Positions 46,220 to 55,600 of a DNA stretch of 64,000 nucleotides are shown piece by piece; positions within the stretch are counted from its first letter, which is position 1; every line of letters begins with the position of its first letter. The translations under genes and the position numbers were made by a program. The notes beneath the pieces are model-generated. The model was given only the letters and a program-made list of their open reading frames with translations, did no database searches and was not told the DNA's origin. Source of the stretch: Pontibacter russatus (GTDB lineage Bacteria; Bacteroidota; Bacteroidia; Cytophagales; Hymenobacteraceae); assembly GCF_009931655.1 (NCBI RefSeq), contig NZ_CP047984.1, positions 4,295,001-4,359,000 of the forward strand, given 5' to 3'.

Positions 46220-46723
46220 ATGATACTTGAGGCACTTTTGAAAGAAGAGGCAGTGAAGGAGGGAGACAAAGCGCCTGACTTCGAACTGCAACGGCAGGAC
46301 GGCGGGCTGTTTCGCCTGTACGACCTGCTGAAGGAGAAGAACGTGGTGCTCTACTTTTACCCGAAAGACAGCACCCCTGCCTGCACAAAGCAGGCCTGTG
46401 AATTCAGGAACCAGTACGAGGTGTTTAAGGAGTATGACGCGGAAGTGGTGGGCGTGAGCTCTGACAGCCTGCAGTCGCACCAGAAGTTTGAGCGGGTGCA
46501 TCACCTGCCGTTCACGCTGCTGAGCGACAGGGGCGGCCAGATCAGGGGCATCTACGGGGTGCCGCGCCGGCTGGGCCTGCTGCCGGGCCGCGTCACGTAC
46601 ATCATCGGCAAGGACAAAATCGTCCGGGCCGTCTATAACTCCATGAACAAACCGCTGGAGCACATAAACACCGCCCTGGAGGTGCTGCGCAGCATTAACA
46701 CCGAGCAAGCACAGCTTGTCTGA
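46220..46723 (+). CDS. bcp: Thioredoxin-dependent peroxiredoxin, BCP/PrxQ type
   Basis: This 167-aa peroxiredoxin has the BCP active site DSTPACTKQACEFRN, with peroxidatic C55 and resolving C60 five residues later. VVLYFYPKD and VVGVSSDSLQSHQKF are standard flanks. It reduces hydrogen peroxide and organic peroxides with thioredoxin as donor. The ATG at 46220 is preferred over the TTG at 46193 because of the promoter position. It is followed by a perfect terminator and is transcribed alone. Confidence 0.93.
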   Translation: MILEALLKEEAVKEGDKAPDFELQRQDGGLFRLYDLLKEKNVVLYFYPKDSTPACTKQACEFRNQYEVFKEYDAEVVGVSSDSLQSHQKFERVHHLPFTLLSDRGGQIRGIYGVPRRLGLLPGRVTYIIGKDKIVRAVYNSMNKPLEHINTALEVLRSINTEQAQLV

Positions 46724-46750
46724 GAAATGTAGATTTGTAGAACCTTAAAC

Positions 46751-46786
46751 ACGAGGGGCCAGCCGGAATTCCGGCTGGCCCCTCGT
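46751..46786. terminator. Perfect-palindrome bidirectional terminator
   Basis: A 36-base perfect palindrome centred on GGAATTCC, with outer arms ACGAGGGGCC, lies between the convergent peroxiredoxin and lipoprotein genes, ending 14 bases from the latter's stop. It lacks a long T-run, so termination is inferred from position and stem strength. Confidence 0.7.
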
Positions 46787-46799
46787 GGCTTTGGCAGGT

Positions 46800-47396
46800 T
46801 TACGGCGCAGCTATTCGTTCCAGCTTCTTGCCGCTGTTGAACGCCACGCGCAGGAATCCGAACTCCTTGTTGTACAGAAGCTGCGATACATTGTTTGCTG
46901 CCGTGCTTTCCGGGTTCACCTCAAAAACCTCGTAGTACATCCTGTCATTCACCTCCAGGCTGTCGTAGCTAGGGCTGCGCTCGTCTATTTCCCACACCCC
47001 AAGCTCCACCGCCTTGTCAGCCGCGTTTTCGCCTACGGCCAGTTCCACCACCAGGTCGTTGGGTTTGCTGAGGATGCGGGTGCTCAGGTACGGCTGGGCG
47101 TCTGCGATATCCTCCAGCACCGTGCGCACCTGCACATCTACCTGGTCGATGCACTCATCCTCCAGCGAAAGGCCCTCTCCCGGCACGTTCTGCGCATAGA
47201 TTCCGGTGCGGGTGTAGCGCACCACATCGGCTGTCTCTGTCTGAAATGGAATGGTGTCTTTCTGCTGATATACCAGCCACTGAGAGTCTTCCGGGGTGGG
47301 CTCTGTGATGGCGACATTGCCGCACTTCTCGCAGGAGGTGAGCGCCGTAGCCGCGAGAAACAGCACTGACAGCGTTTTATATAGCGTTTTGTTCAT
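46800..47396 (-). CDS. Hypothetical lipoprotein
   Basis: This 198-aa protein starts at ATG 47396 with a clear lipoprotein signal (MNKTLYKTLS, lipobox LTSC, C22). A further frame extension upstream to 47507 has no signal character. The mature part is acidic with strand-like repeats (YYEVFEVNPESTAANNVSQLL). No known domain is recognised. It is probably anchored in the periplasm or on the cell surface. Confidence 0.65.
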   Translation of the reverse strand: MNKTLYKTLSVLFLAATALTSCEKCGNVAITEPTPEDSQWLVYQQKDTIPFQTETADVVRYTRTGIYAQNVPGEGLSLEDECIDQVDVQVRTVLEDIADAQPYLSTRILSKPNDLVVELAVGENAADKAVELGVWEIDERSPSYDSLEVNDRMYYEVFEVNPESTAANNVSQLLYNKEFGFLRVAFNSGKKLERIAAP

Positions 47397-47637
47397 ATAG
47401 GTAAGGACAGGTAGCAAGCAGCGCGAAGGTAAGTTGAAATAAATTAAGTCAGGTTTTACGGTTGATTTTATATAGGCAGCACCCTTTCCAACTGCGGATG
47501 GTTGCACTGCGGCTGATAGATCCCTCTCAAATCGCTGCCATCATGAAATATCTACGGCATTGGGTTGCGGCAGGATGCGGTTGCGCGCTTTGTCCGGGAA
47601 CCGAAACACCCTTCCATATAGGCGAGTGGACCCGGCG

Positions 47638-48723
47638 CTATAGAAGTGAAACCACCTGCCCGGTTCTGACGGACTCATCGCAGGCGAAGGCAATACGCAG
47701 GCTATTGACGGCATCCTGTATATGATCCGTCAGGTCCAGGTCCTCCTGTATGGCTTTCAGAAAATAGCGCTGTTCACGGTTGCAGAGTTCCTGGTGGTCG
47801 GGTTCGTCGTCCAGGTTTATCCAGCTGTCCGGCCGCACAAACTGGTCATCCTTATCCAGCGCCGCATGGTGAAAGCGGAGCGCTTCTGTTTTTGTGTGGG
47901 CCGCCACGGTATCCGATTTTCCTGTGCCGCCCGCTTCCTTTGCCACAATCGACACCGACCCTTTCGGCCCGATCACGTCTTTCACGAAAAAAGCGGTTTC
48001 ACTCATCATCGGCCCCCACCCGGCCTCATACCAGCCCACCGAGCCGTCCTCGAAGCGGATTTGCAGCTGGCCGTAGTTGTAATTGCCCTCCGGGATTTCC
48101 TCGGTGAGCCGGGCCCCGATGGCGCTCACCCAGACAGGCCGGGAGCGCGTCATCTGGCACATCACGTCGATGTAATGCACGCCGCAGTCCACAATCGGGC
48201 TCAGGCTTTTCATCAGGTTGCGGTGCACGGTCCACATATAGCCGTGGCTCTGCTGGTTGAGGTTCATGCGCATCACCAGTGGTTTGCCCAACTCCTGGCT
48301 CAGATCGATGAAGCGCTCCCAGGAAGGATGGTGCCGCAGGATATAACCCACCACCAGTTTCCGGTTGGCTTGGCGGGCGGCGGCGGCGACGCGCTCGGCA
48401 CCCGCTACCGAGTCGGCCAGTGGCTTTTCGATGAACACGTGGCAGCCCTGTTCGAGGGCTTTGATGGCGAAGCTTTCGTGCGTGTCCGGGTATGTGGAGA
48501 TGCAGACGGCCGCTGGCTGCGTCTCCTGCAGCGCCTTTTCAAAATCATCGAACAGGGGGTAGCCGCCGCCCAGTTTTTGGTTCAGCGCTTCTTTGCTCTT
48601 GCCGGTGGAGACAAGGCCGCAGATTTCGAAGCCGTCCAGCGTGTGGTACGCCCAGGCGTGGGCCGCGCCCATGTTGCCGCAGCCCACCACCAGGATGCGC
48701 AGGTTCTCTGTTTTGTTAGACAT
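47638..48723 (-). CDS. Gfo/Idh/MocA-family oxidoreductase
   Basis: This 361-aa NAD(P)-dependent oxidoreductase has an N-terminal Rossmann fold (ILVVGCGNMGAAHA), the catalytic-lysine motif EKPLAD, and a C-terminal Gfo/Idh/MocA substrate domain (GVHYIDVMCQM with the conserved D and H). Members oxidise or reduce sugars and sugar acids. No signal peptide is seen, so it is cytoplasmic. The neighbouring sugar dehydrogenase points to sugar catabolism, but the substrate cannot be named. Confidence 0.9.
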   Translation of the reverse strand: MSNKTENLRILVVGCGNMGAAHAWAYHTLDGFEICGLVSTGKSKEALNQKLGGGYPLFDDFEKALQETQPAAVCISTYPDTHESFAIKALEQGCHVFIEKPLADSVAGAERVAAAARQANRKLVVGYILRHHPSWERFIDLSQELGKPLVMRMNLNQQSHGYMWTVHRNLMKSLSPIVDCGVHYIDVMCQMTRSRPVWVSAIGARLTEEIPEGNYNYGQLQIRFEDGSVGWYEAGWGPMMSETAFFVKDVIGPKGSVSIVAKEAGGTGKSDTVAAHTKTEALRFHHAALDKDDQFVRPDSWINLDDEPDHQELCNREQRYFLKAIQEDLDLTDHIQDAVNSLRIAFACDESVRTGQVVSLL

Positions 48724-48768
48724 AGCGTGCGTTTATATATAGATTTATATATGTTACGTTAATTTCAC

Positions 48769-48804
48769 CTTCTTAGGGACAGGTCGCGACCTGTCCCTAA
48801 GAAG
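48769..48804. repeat. REP-like 36-bp perfect palindrome (GGACAGGTCGCGACCTGTCC family)
   Basis: The sequence is symmetric over 36 bases, centred on TCGCGA at 48784-48789. The same core, GACAGGTCGCGACCTGTC, recurs at 52417-52442 and, with one change, at 52564-52589. This identifies a dispersed repeat family rather than a gene-specific terminator. Confidence 0.8.
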
Positions 48805-48840
48805 ACATTGCGCCATATATGAAAGCGCTCTTCTGAAAAA

Positions 48841-49125
48841 TTATACCATTATCAATTAGATTTTATGCATACTCGCTTTGCAACTATATCCAACCACCCC
48901 AGCCCCTCCTTGTCCAAGGAGGGGAGCCTGCTACTGCTTCCTCAAATTTTCAAGACTATAGTTATAGATATAGCCGTCAAATTAAACAAATTTAGTACAC
49001 CCATATATAATCAGCCATTTGCCATGGGGAAGGAAGCAGAAGCAGTAAGAAAAACTCCCCTCCTTGGACAAGGAGGGGCTGGGGTGGTTCGACTTACAAG
49101 CAAAACTCATTTGATACTGGTATTA
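48841..49125. mobile_element. 285-bp nested-palindrome element, copy A
   Basis: The ends are imperfect inverted repeats (TTATACCATTATCAATTAG and, at the right, the complement of TAATACCAGTATCAAATGAG). Inside are two inverted arms, CCACCCCAGCCCCTCC and its complement, each containing its own palindrome CCTCCTTGTCCAAGGAGG. It aligns over its whole length with 61498-61789. It has no transposase and is likely a non-autonomous element. Confidence 0.75.
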
Positions 49126-49228
49126 TAGAACAAGATAAGGTTTAAGCACCGGCGTTGGCACTTAGCCGGTTAGTTTTAAATAAGGCATCCTCCTTTCAAA
49201 AGTATCCACCGTTGAACCTACCCTGACA

Positions 49229-52200
49229 TCAGTTTAAGAAATACAGCCAGTCGATGTGGAACAGGGTGGCTTGCGGGGCCTGCTTGTTTGTGAAAACCAG
49301 GAAGACGTCGTGCTTACCCTTTGTCTCTTTCAATGGCGCTGTAACCTCTGTCCATTCTTTCTTCGCGTCAGCGGCTTTGCCTGCGGGTATGGGTACGGTA
49401 CTCACCAACGGGCCGTTTAAGCTGTCAAGCCGCACTTCAATTTGGCCACTGGCGCCCTGCTGCTGCACACGGTATTTGATGCGTTTCAGGTGCGTGAGGT
49501 CGAGCTGGCTGAATTTCGCGTAGTTGCCGTGCCTGGCGCTGCCGTAAGTCAGGAACTCCGTGGTAACCGTGCCGAGGGCAACGTCGCCGCTGTCGTAATC
49601 CTCCAACTGCACCAGCGGGTGGCGCAGGGATATATGGCTGCGGGTTGACAGCGGTTCGATGCCGTTGGCGCCTTTGTCGGTGTAGCTGGCCGTCAGCAGG
49701 TAGGAGCCCTCGTTGCCTTTCCCTATATGGTCTTTCAGTTTCAGGGAACCCTGCAGCGGAAGCGACTGGCTGCCCTCGCTCAGGGAGAGGATATAGCGCA
49801 CGATTTCTTTGGCATCGTCCACGGGCAAATCCGGGTGCGCCGACATCGTCCGCTGGCCCCAGTTGCCGCTTCCGCCCTCGATAATTTTCCGGGCCAGCTT
49901 CTCTGTTGCGCCAGCCTTGCCTGTATACCGTGCGGCAATGGCGGTATAGGTGGGCCCCACGGATGCTTTGTCGATAGAGTGGCAGGCTTTACAGTCGAGG
50001 TTGGCGAGCAGGTTCTGGCCCGCTATATGCCGCAGGTTATTGGAGGCCTCTGGGTTAGCCAGCGCCACCGCTACGTCTTTGCCGCGCGGCAGGAAGTTCA
50101 GTTTCACCGATACCCGACTGGTGTCGATCGCTTCATCTTCCTGGTCTGTCACGTTTACCCGGTAGTCCAAAACAGTATCATCCCAATAAAACGACTGGTT
50201 AGCGGTGGTGGAGATGGCTACGGCGGGCGACGCGTTTCCTACGTTTATTTCCACGGCGGCGGTGCCTGCCTCGCCCTGGCTGTCCGTTATCGTCAGGGCC
50301 ACTTTATATATGCCTGGCTCGGAGAACGTGAACGACACATGCTCACCGTTCAGTTCTTTCTCTTCTATCTGCCATCTATAACGCAGCGTGTCGTCCGGGT
50401 CGAAATCTTTAGAGCCGGCGGCGGAGAACCGGGCGGTAAAGGGGGCGGCTCCGTAGAAGCTGTCGGTTTGGATATGGGCCACGGGCTTGCGGTTCCCTTC
50501 GGCATACTCTACCCGTATCAGCCGGGCGTCGGTGTTTTTGGCGAACCAGTTGGTGCCGTATTCGAGGATGTAGATGGCGCCGTCCGAAGCGAACTGCATA
50601 TCGGTGGGGGCCGTGAATTCCATGTGGTCCAGGAAGGGCTCCATGCGCAGGTAATCCATCTCGGCATCCAGCGTGACGGCCATAAACCAGCGACGCACCC
50701 AGTCATATATAAACAGCTTGCCGTCGTAATATTTCGGCAGCTTGTAGGGCGCATCCGGATATAAATCAGCATAATACACCGGCCCCGCCATCGCGCTCTC
50801 GCCGCCTTTGCCCACCAACGGAAACTCCTCCGAAACGCCGTCGCCGTACCAGATCATGGCGGGTTGGGCAGGCGGCAAGTCCCGGATGCCGGTGTTGTTG
50901 GGCGAGCTGTTGAGGGGCTTGAGCGGGTTGAACTTCGGGCCTTCCTTTTTGGTGGCGAAGTCGTAGTCGGGGAAGGCCTCGTTGTTGCCCAGGAAGTAAG
51001 GCCAGCCAAAGAAGCCGGGCTTCCGGGCCTGGTTTATCTCGTCGTAGCTCAGGGTGCCGCCAGCGGAGGGTACTTTGGTGTCGGGGCCGACATCTCCCCA
51101 GTACACGAAGCCGTTCTTCGGGTCCACGGAGAAGCGGTAGGGGTTGCGGTGGCCCATGGTGTAGATCTCCGGGCGGGTGTGGGGCGTGCCTTTCGGGAAG
51201 AGGTTGCCCTCCGGGATAGAGTAGCTGCCGTCCGGCTCGGGCTTTATCCGCAGGATTTTCCCGCGCAGGTCGTTGCTGCTGGCGGCCGTTGCCTGGTCGT
51301 CGGCGAGTTCCCTGCCCGGCCGCTCGTCTATCGGGATATAGCCTTCTGTTTCCTCGGCGTTGGTGTTGTCGCCGGTGGAGAGGTATAGCAGGCCGTCGGG
51401 GCCAAAGTGGATGTAGCCGGCGGAATGGCAGCAGTATTTCCGCTGTGTCGGGATCTCCAGCAGCACTTTCTCAGAAGCCATCTGCAGGTGGCCGTCCTTC
51501 AGCTCAAACCGCGACAGGCGGTTTACGGATTTATCGCCAGCCAGGGCGTAGTAGAAGTACACCCAGTTGTTCCGGGCGAAATCCGGGTCAGCGGCCACTC
51601 CGAGCAAGCCGTCCTCGATGCCGCTGAACACGTCGAAGTTGGCGATGGTGCTGGTCTGGCCGGTGCCGGCATCATAGAATTTCACGGCGCCTTTGCGCTC
51701 CACAAACAGCACGTCGTTGTGGGGGAGCAGCGCCAGTTGCATCGGCTCGTCGAGGCCCTGGGCCAGCTCCTGGTAGGTGTAGCGGCTGGCCTCCGGCACG
51801 GCGGGCGTGGTGGCTTTGCTGTAATCGGGCAGGGTGTTGTTGCCGTTGGCGTACGTCAGCGACTTCTGCAATTCATCGGGGGAGAAGCTTTTGTTCAGGA
51901 TAACCAGGTTCCCGGCGTCCTGCTTCATCTCCTGGCCTGGCTGCATCTTGTTCCAGGCCGTGAGCCAGGGCCATCCTGGCTGAGTGAGCGCGGTGTCCTT
52001 TACCGCCACCACGCCTCCGCCTGCCTCCATGTAGCGTTTCAGGGCGTTGATGGCCCGGTAGTCGAAGGTGTTCAGCGCCGAAAACGGCAAAAGCAAACGG
52101 CTGAACTGCCGCAGGGAATCCTCGTGGAAATACGCCGGGTCTGTTGCCTCTGTATAGCTTCCCGCCGACTTCCCGGCTGCCTGTTGAAACGGCTCCGCTG

Positions 52201-52315
52201 TATATAAACCCGCTGCACCGGCATACACCAGCGTCCGGTTGCCTGCGCGCTCAGAAGTGGTGGTGCAGGCGCAGAGGCAGGTCAGGAGGAGAAAAAGAAG
52301 GGGGATTGGTTTCAT
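49229..52315 (-). CDS. Multidomain PQQ-type sugar dehydrogenase lipoprotein with PKD, cytochrome c and CBM6-like domains
   Basis: This 1028-aa lipoprotein is taken from ATG 52315 (lipobox CAC after MKPIPLLFLLLTCLC). Domain order: a degenerate ThuA-like part (about 25-150), a glucose/sorbosone-dehydrogenase propeller (about 185-600; CCHSAGYIHFGPDGLLYLSTGD, MGHRNPYRFSVD), a PKD domain (about 615-700), a class I cytochrome c with CKACHS near residue 774, and a C-terminal CBM6-like domain (from about 890). It likely oxidises a polysaccharide-derived sugar in the periplasm and passes electrons through its own haem. Such fusions are frequent in Bacteroidota. The gene stands alone. Confidence 0.9.
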   Translation of the reverse strand: MKPIPLLFLLLTCLCACTTTSERAGNRTLVYAGAAGLYTAEPFQQAAGKSAGSYTEATDPAYFHEDSLRQFSRLLLPFSALNTFDYRAINALKRYMEAGGGVVAVKDTALTQPGWPWLTAWNKMQPGQEMKQDAGNLVILNKSFSPDELQKSLTYANGNNTLPDYSKATTPAVPEASRYTYQELAQGLDEPMQLALLPHNDVLFVERKGAVKFYDAGTGQTSTIANFDVFSGIEDGLLGVAADPDFARNNWVYFYYALAGDKSVNRLSRFELKDGHLQMASEKVLLEIPTQRKYCCHSAGYIHFGPDGLLYLSTGDNTNAEETEGYIPIDERPGRELADDQATAASSNDLRGKILRIKPEPDGSYSIPEGNLFPKGTPHTRPEIYTMGHRNPYRFSVDPKNGFVYWGDVGPDTKVPSAGGTLSYDEINQARKPGFFGWPYFLGNNEAFPDYDFATKKEGPKFNPLKPLNSSPNNTGIRDLPPAQPAMIWYGDGVSEEFPLVGKGGESAMAGPVYYADLYPDAPYKLPKYYDGKLFIYDWVRRWFMAVTLDAEMDYLRMEPFLDHMEFTAPTDMQFASDGAIYILEYGTNWFAKNTDARLIRVEYAEGNRKPVAHIQTDSFYGAAPFTARFSAAGSKDFDPDDTLRYRWQIEEKELNGEHVSFTFSEPGIYKVALTITDSQGEAGTAAVEINVGNASPAVAISTTANQSFYWDDTVLDYRVNVTDQEDEAIDTSRVSVKLNFLPRGKDVAVALANPEASNNLRHIAGQNLLANLDCKACHSIDKASVGPTYTAIAARYTGKAGATEKLARKIIEGGSGNWGQRTMSAHPDLPVDDAKEIVRYILSLSEGSQSLPLQGSLKLKDHIGKGNEGSYLLTASYTDKGANGIEPLSTRSHISLRHPLVQLEDYDSGDVALGTVTTEFLTYGSARHGNYAKFSQLDLTHLKRIKYRVQQQGASGQIEVRLDSLNGPLVSTVPIPAGKAADAKKEWTEVTAPLKETKGKHDVFLVFTNKQAPQATLFHIDWLYFLN

Positions 52316-52686
52316 GGTTATGTTTTTTGTCTGATGCGGCGAGTTACTGGCTATATAAGATAGCGCCTGAGCATACGTGCCTCTGGCAACTGCTGTATTT
52401 TCTTGTTCCATGTTCTCGTAGGGACAGGTCGCGACCTGTCCGAATCGTTCCCGAATTATCTGAATCAGGATTTACAGGATTTATCGCGGGACCCTGCCCC
52501 CATGATGCACAGGATTGGCTGTTGCCATATTACTTGTTCCTGTTTCATCTTGCAGCCGTCGCACGGACAGGTCCCGACCTGTCCCTACGATAGGATTGAA
52601 ACGCCGCACTTAAAATTTTTAGGACACAAGTTTGAAAATTTGCGCCATCGGGGGTTTATATAGGGTGCAACAGTTTATATGTTATG
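52316..52686. other. Intergenic region made largely of a REP-like pair
   Basis: It is mostly the 173-bp element at 52417-52589. The phrase TCAGGATTTACAGGATTTAT between the arms also appears in altered form near 56242-56256. No gene is seen. Confidence 0.5.
52417..52589. repeat. Inverted pair of GACAGGTCGCGACCTGTC hairpins
   Basis: Two 26-bp palindromic arms (52417-52442 and 52564-52589) face each other with one mismatch and enclose a 121-base spacer. Each arm is a hairpin on its own, and the pair forms a larger stem. The arm sequence is shared with 48769-48804. Confidence 0.75.
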
Positions 52687-55600
52687 TTAACCTGGTGCCG
52701 CTTCGGCTGCTGCGCTTTCTTCCAGGTCCACTTTGTCGATTGCCTGCATCAGCCGGTCGGTTTCGGTGAGGGCGACGATGATCTTCTGGTAGTGCAGGAT
52801 GTCGTCGAAGTTGAGTTGGCGGCCTTTGCGGTCTTTGAGCCACTTCTGGGCGGGCTGGTAGCCGCCAATGTAAAACTCCCAGGCCGTTTGCGGCACGCCG
52901 TCAAAATACTGCGTGTCATTGATGTAGACGCGGCCAAGACCTCGCAGCGTGCGCACCTGCCCCGAGGAATTTCGGGGGCTCTGCGAGTGTCTGGTTACAT
53001 CCTCCGCAGTTGTTGCATCGTTACCCCAGACGCTCGCAGGACCTTCGGACGCTGCGAGGTCTGGTGCGTACCTCGGTTTCTCTATCATGTTGCTGCCGTC
53101 TTCGGGGTATTGCGTGATATAGTCGGTGACGGCGGGGCTTTCAAGCAGGTGGAGTTGGCGCAGCTCGGAGCCCAGGGCCACCAGTTGCCAGAACATGTCG
53201 GGGCTGGCGGGGTAGGGCACGCGGGGGAAGTCTATTTTCAGGAACTCCTTGTACTTGGCGCGGTAGGTGGGGCTGTGCAGCACGGCGTATATATAATCCA
53301 GCAGGTCGATGGGGGCGAAGGTCTGGCGGAACTCCGGGCGCAGGTCCGGGTTGTTGGCGAAACAAACTTTTCCCTCGGCTTCCTTTTCCGGCACAAACGT
53401 CAAGCCCAGCTTCGCGGCGATTTGCTTTACAATGTCCTTGTTGAGGTTCGGGGTGCGGGCGGGCCGCTCGTCTATAGATGTCTGGCCGGTGTTTTCAGGA
53501 TATATGTAGAGGGGGGCAATATAGCTTCCATCATAAGGTGTTGCTATCTTATGTTGACCTAACGGCTCCTTTGATAAAAAGGCAGAAAATGCTTCTTTTG
53601 TTTGTCTCGTTGTGATGAAGGCAAAGTTTTCTTTCCTTAAAAGTTCGTCATTTATTTTAGGTCGATGATAGTCAAATGCAAATTCACCATAGAGCATATA
53701 TCTGTAATCAAATGGCCGATAAATGCATTTTATGGGTTTATCGCTTTTCTTAATAGTCTTTCTTTTGCTATCAAACTTCCAGTCCCTATTATCCGCCAAA
53801 CCATATTTCTTCCTAAGGAACTCTGTAGAAAGATTCTCATTTAAAAGGTCATTTATCTTCACTGCGGCATGTTCTCTATCAAAGGAAATTGCAAAATCAT
53901 CACGGTGTGAATTTGGGCCAAGTAGCAAAGTAAGAAATAGGCTTTCCACGCTAAACCCTTGTAGGTAATTATCTTGAATTGTAAAATCCTTTTGGATGAA
54001 AAAGTAATTTGGAGCAGTGGTTTCCAATTCTGTATATGGAACAGAGTTGATTGAATTCTCAAACAAGAAATCATACTTCAACTCGCGTTTTCCATATAGA
54101 TCATAGTGATAAACTTTCCCAAGTTCATCCGCTTTCTTCTTTCCCGTTTTGATGAACAGGTTAATGCTTACGCCCTGCATGATGTCAAACACGTTCACAT
54201 CGGCAGAACCGTCCGGCGCAGTTTCTTTCTTTTTGCTGTTGCCGTGCAGGTCAATGGTATATATCTTGTCATAAGTTTTCAGCAGATTCCAACGCATACC
54301 CCTGAAGGTTGGGTTATCTAAAAAGCCGTGCGGGTTAATAAATGCCAGTACACCTTCGCCGTTCTTTTCAATGAAATGCTGCCCGTATCGGATGAACTTC
54401 ACATAATCATCATTTATCCATTTCGGGTTTTTTTCGTTCAGCTTCACTTTTCCGCCCGGCTCTTTCTTATAATCTTCCATCAGCCCCGAAATCCACTCGC
54501 CTTTGTTGGCGCTTTCCCCGCTGTAGGGCGGGTTGCCGATAACCACCATTACCGGCGTGTCGCGTTTGATGTGGTTGGCCTCGTTCGCTTCGTTGGCCAG
54601 GGCGGTGGCGAACAGCGAGCCGGTGTCGGGGTGGTGCTCTTCCAGGCTGTTGGTCAGGTACACCCGGAAGCGCTGGTCGCGGGTGGGCTTGTAGCCCGTC
54701 TCGGTCAGCAGCAGGTCCAGTTTCAGGTGGGCCATGGCGTAAGAGGCCATCAGCAGCTCGAAGCCGTTCAGGCGCGGAATCAGGTGGTTCTCCACGTAGT
54801 TGCTCCAGATGCCCTGCTGCCCCTTAAACCTGCCATATATATGCTTCACCACCTCGGCCAGAAACGTGCCGGTGCCGGTGGCCGGGTCCAGGATCTGCAC
54901 CTTGTGTACCTCCTGCTCGTACTCCCGCTGCCCCGCCTTAAAGCGCTTGTCGTGGGTGGGCACCTTCAGCGTCACCTTGGTTTTGGAGGTGTCCGCCAGG
55001 CCCTGCGGCAAGCCGAACTCCGTCTTCAGAATGTCGTCTACGGCCCGCACAATGAAGTTTACCACCGGCTCGGGCGTGTACCAGACGCCGCGCGCCTTGC
55101 GCAGCTTCGGGTCGTATTCGGCCAGGAAGGTTTCGTAGAAGTGGATGATCGGGTCGTGCGTCTGCGTGGCTTTCCCGAAGTTTTTCAACAGCGCCGCCAC
55201 ATCCGTTGCCCTGAAAAGGTCGGCCAGCCCGTCCACAATCCAGGCGATGCGGCTGTCGAGGTCGTAGCCGGCGATGTACTGGAACAGCGTGCGCAGAAAG
55301 GGGTTTGTCTTCGGAATGAGCCCCGCCGCCTCCTGGCGCGTGAAGGTGGGCAGCGTAGGGTCGTGCAAACGCGCCGCGAACATGCCGTAGGCGATGGTCT
55401 GGGCGTAGATGTCGGCAAACTCCCTGTTTTTTATATCGTGCATCAGCACCTGCTGAAAAGCGCGCATCTGGTCTTTGAGGGTGCTGTTTTCCTGGTTCTC
55501 CTCGTCGCTGTTCAGGGCGTTTTCAATCACGTCGGCCAGCATGCGCGCCTTGCCCGCCATCATCTCGGCCAGCTTTTTCGAGCTTTTGATGGTCTGCCCG

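Larger units (their letters stand above)
48724..49228. other. Intergenic region with two repeat elements
   Basis: It contains the 36-bp palindrome at 48769-48804 and a 285-bp mobile-element-like repeat at 48841-49125. A short open frame inside the repeat is judged spurious. No gene is seen. Confidence 0.5.

Noticed and set aside
48865..49128. 87-codon open frame inside the 285-bp element
   Set aside because: Its sequence is just the translated palindromic arms (SLSKEGSLLL, PLLGQGGAGVV). The matching frame in copy B at 61472-61759 differs in the middle and at both ends.
49727..50764. Long open frame antisense to the large sugar dehydrogenase
   Set aside because: Same shadow effect. The minus-strand protein has the propeller, PKD and haem motifs.
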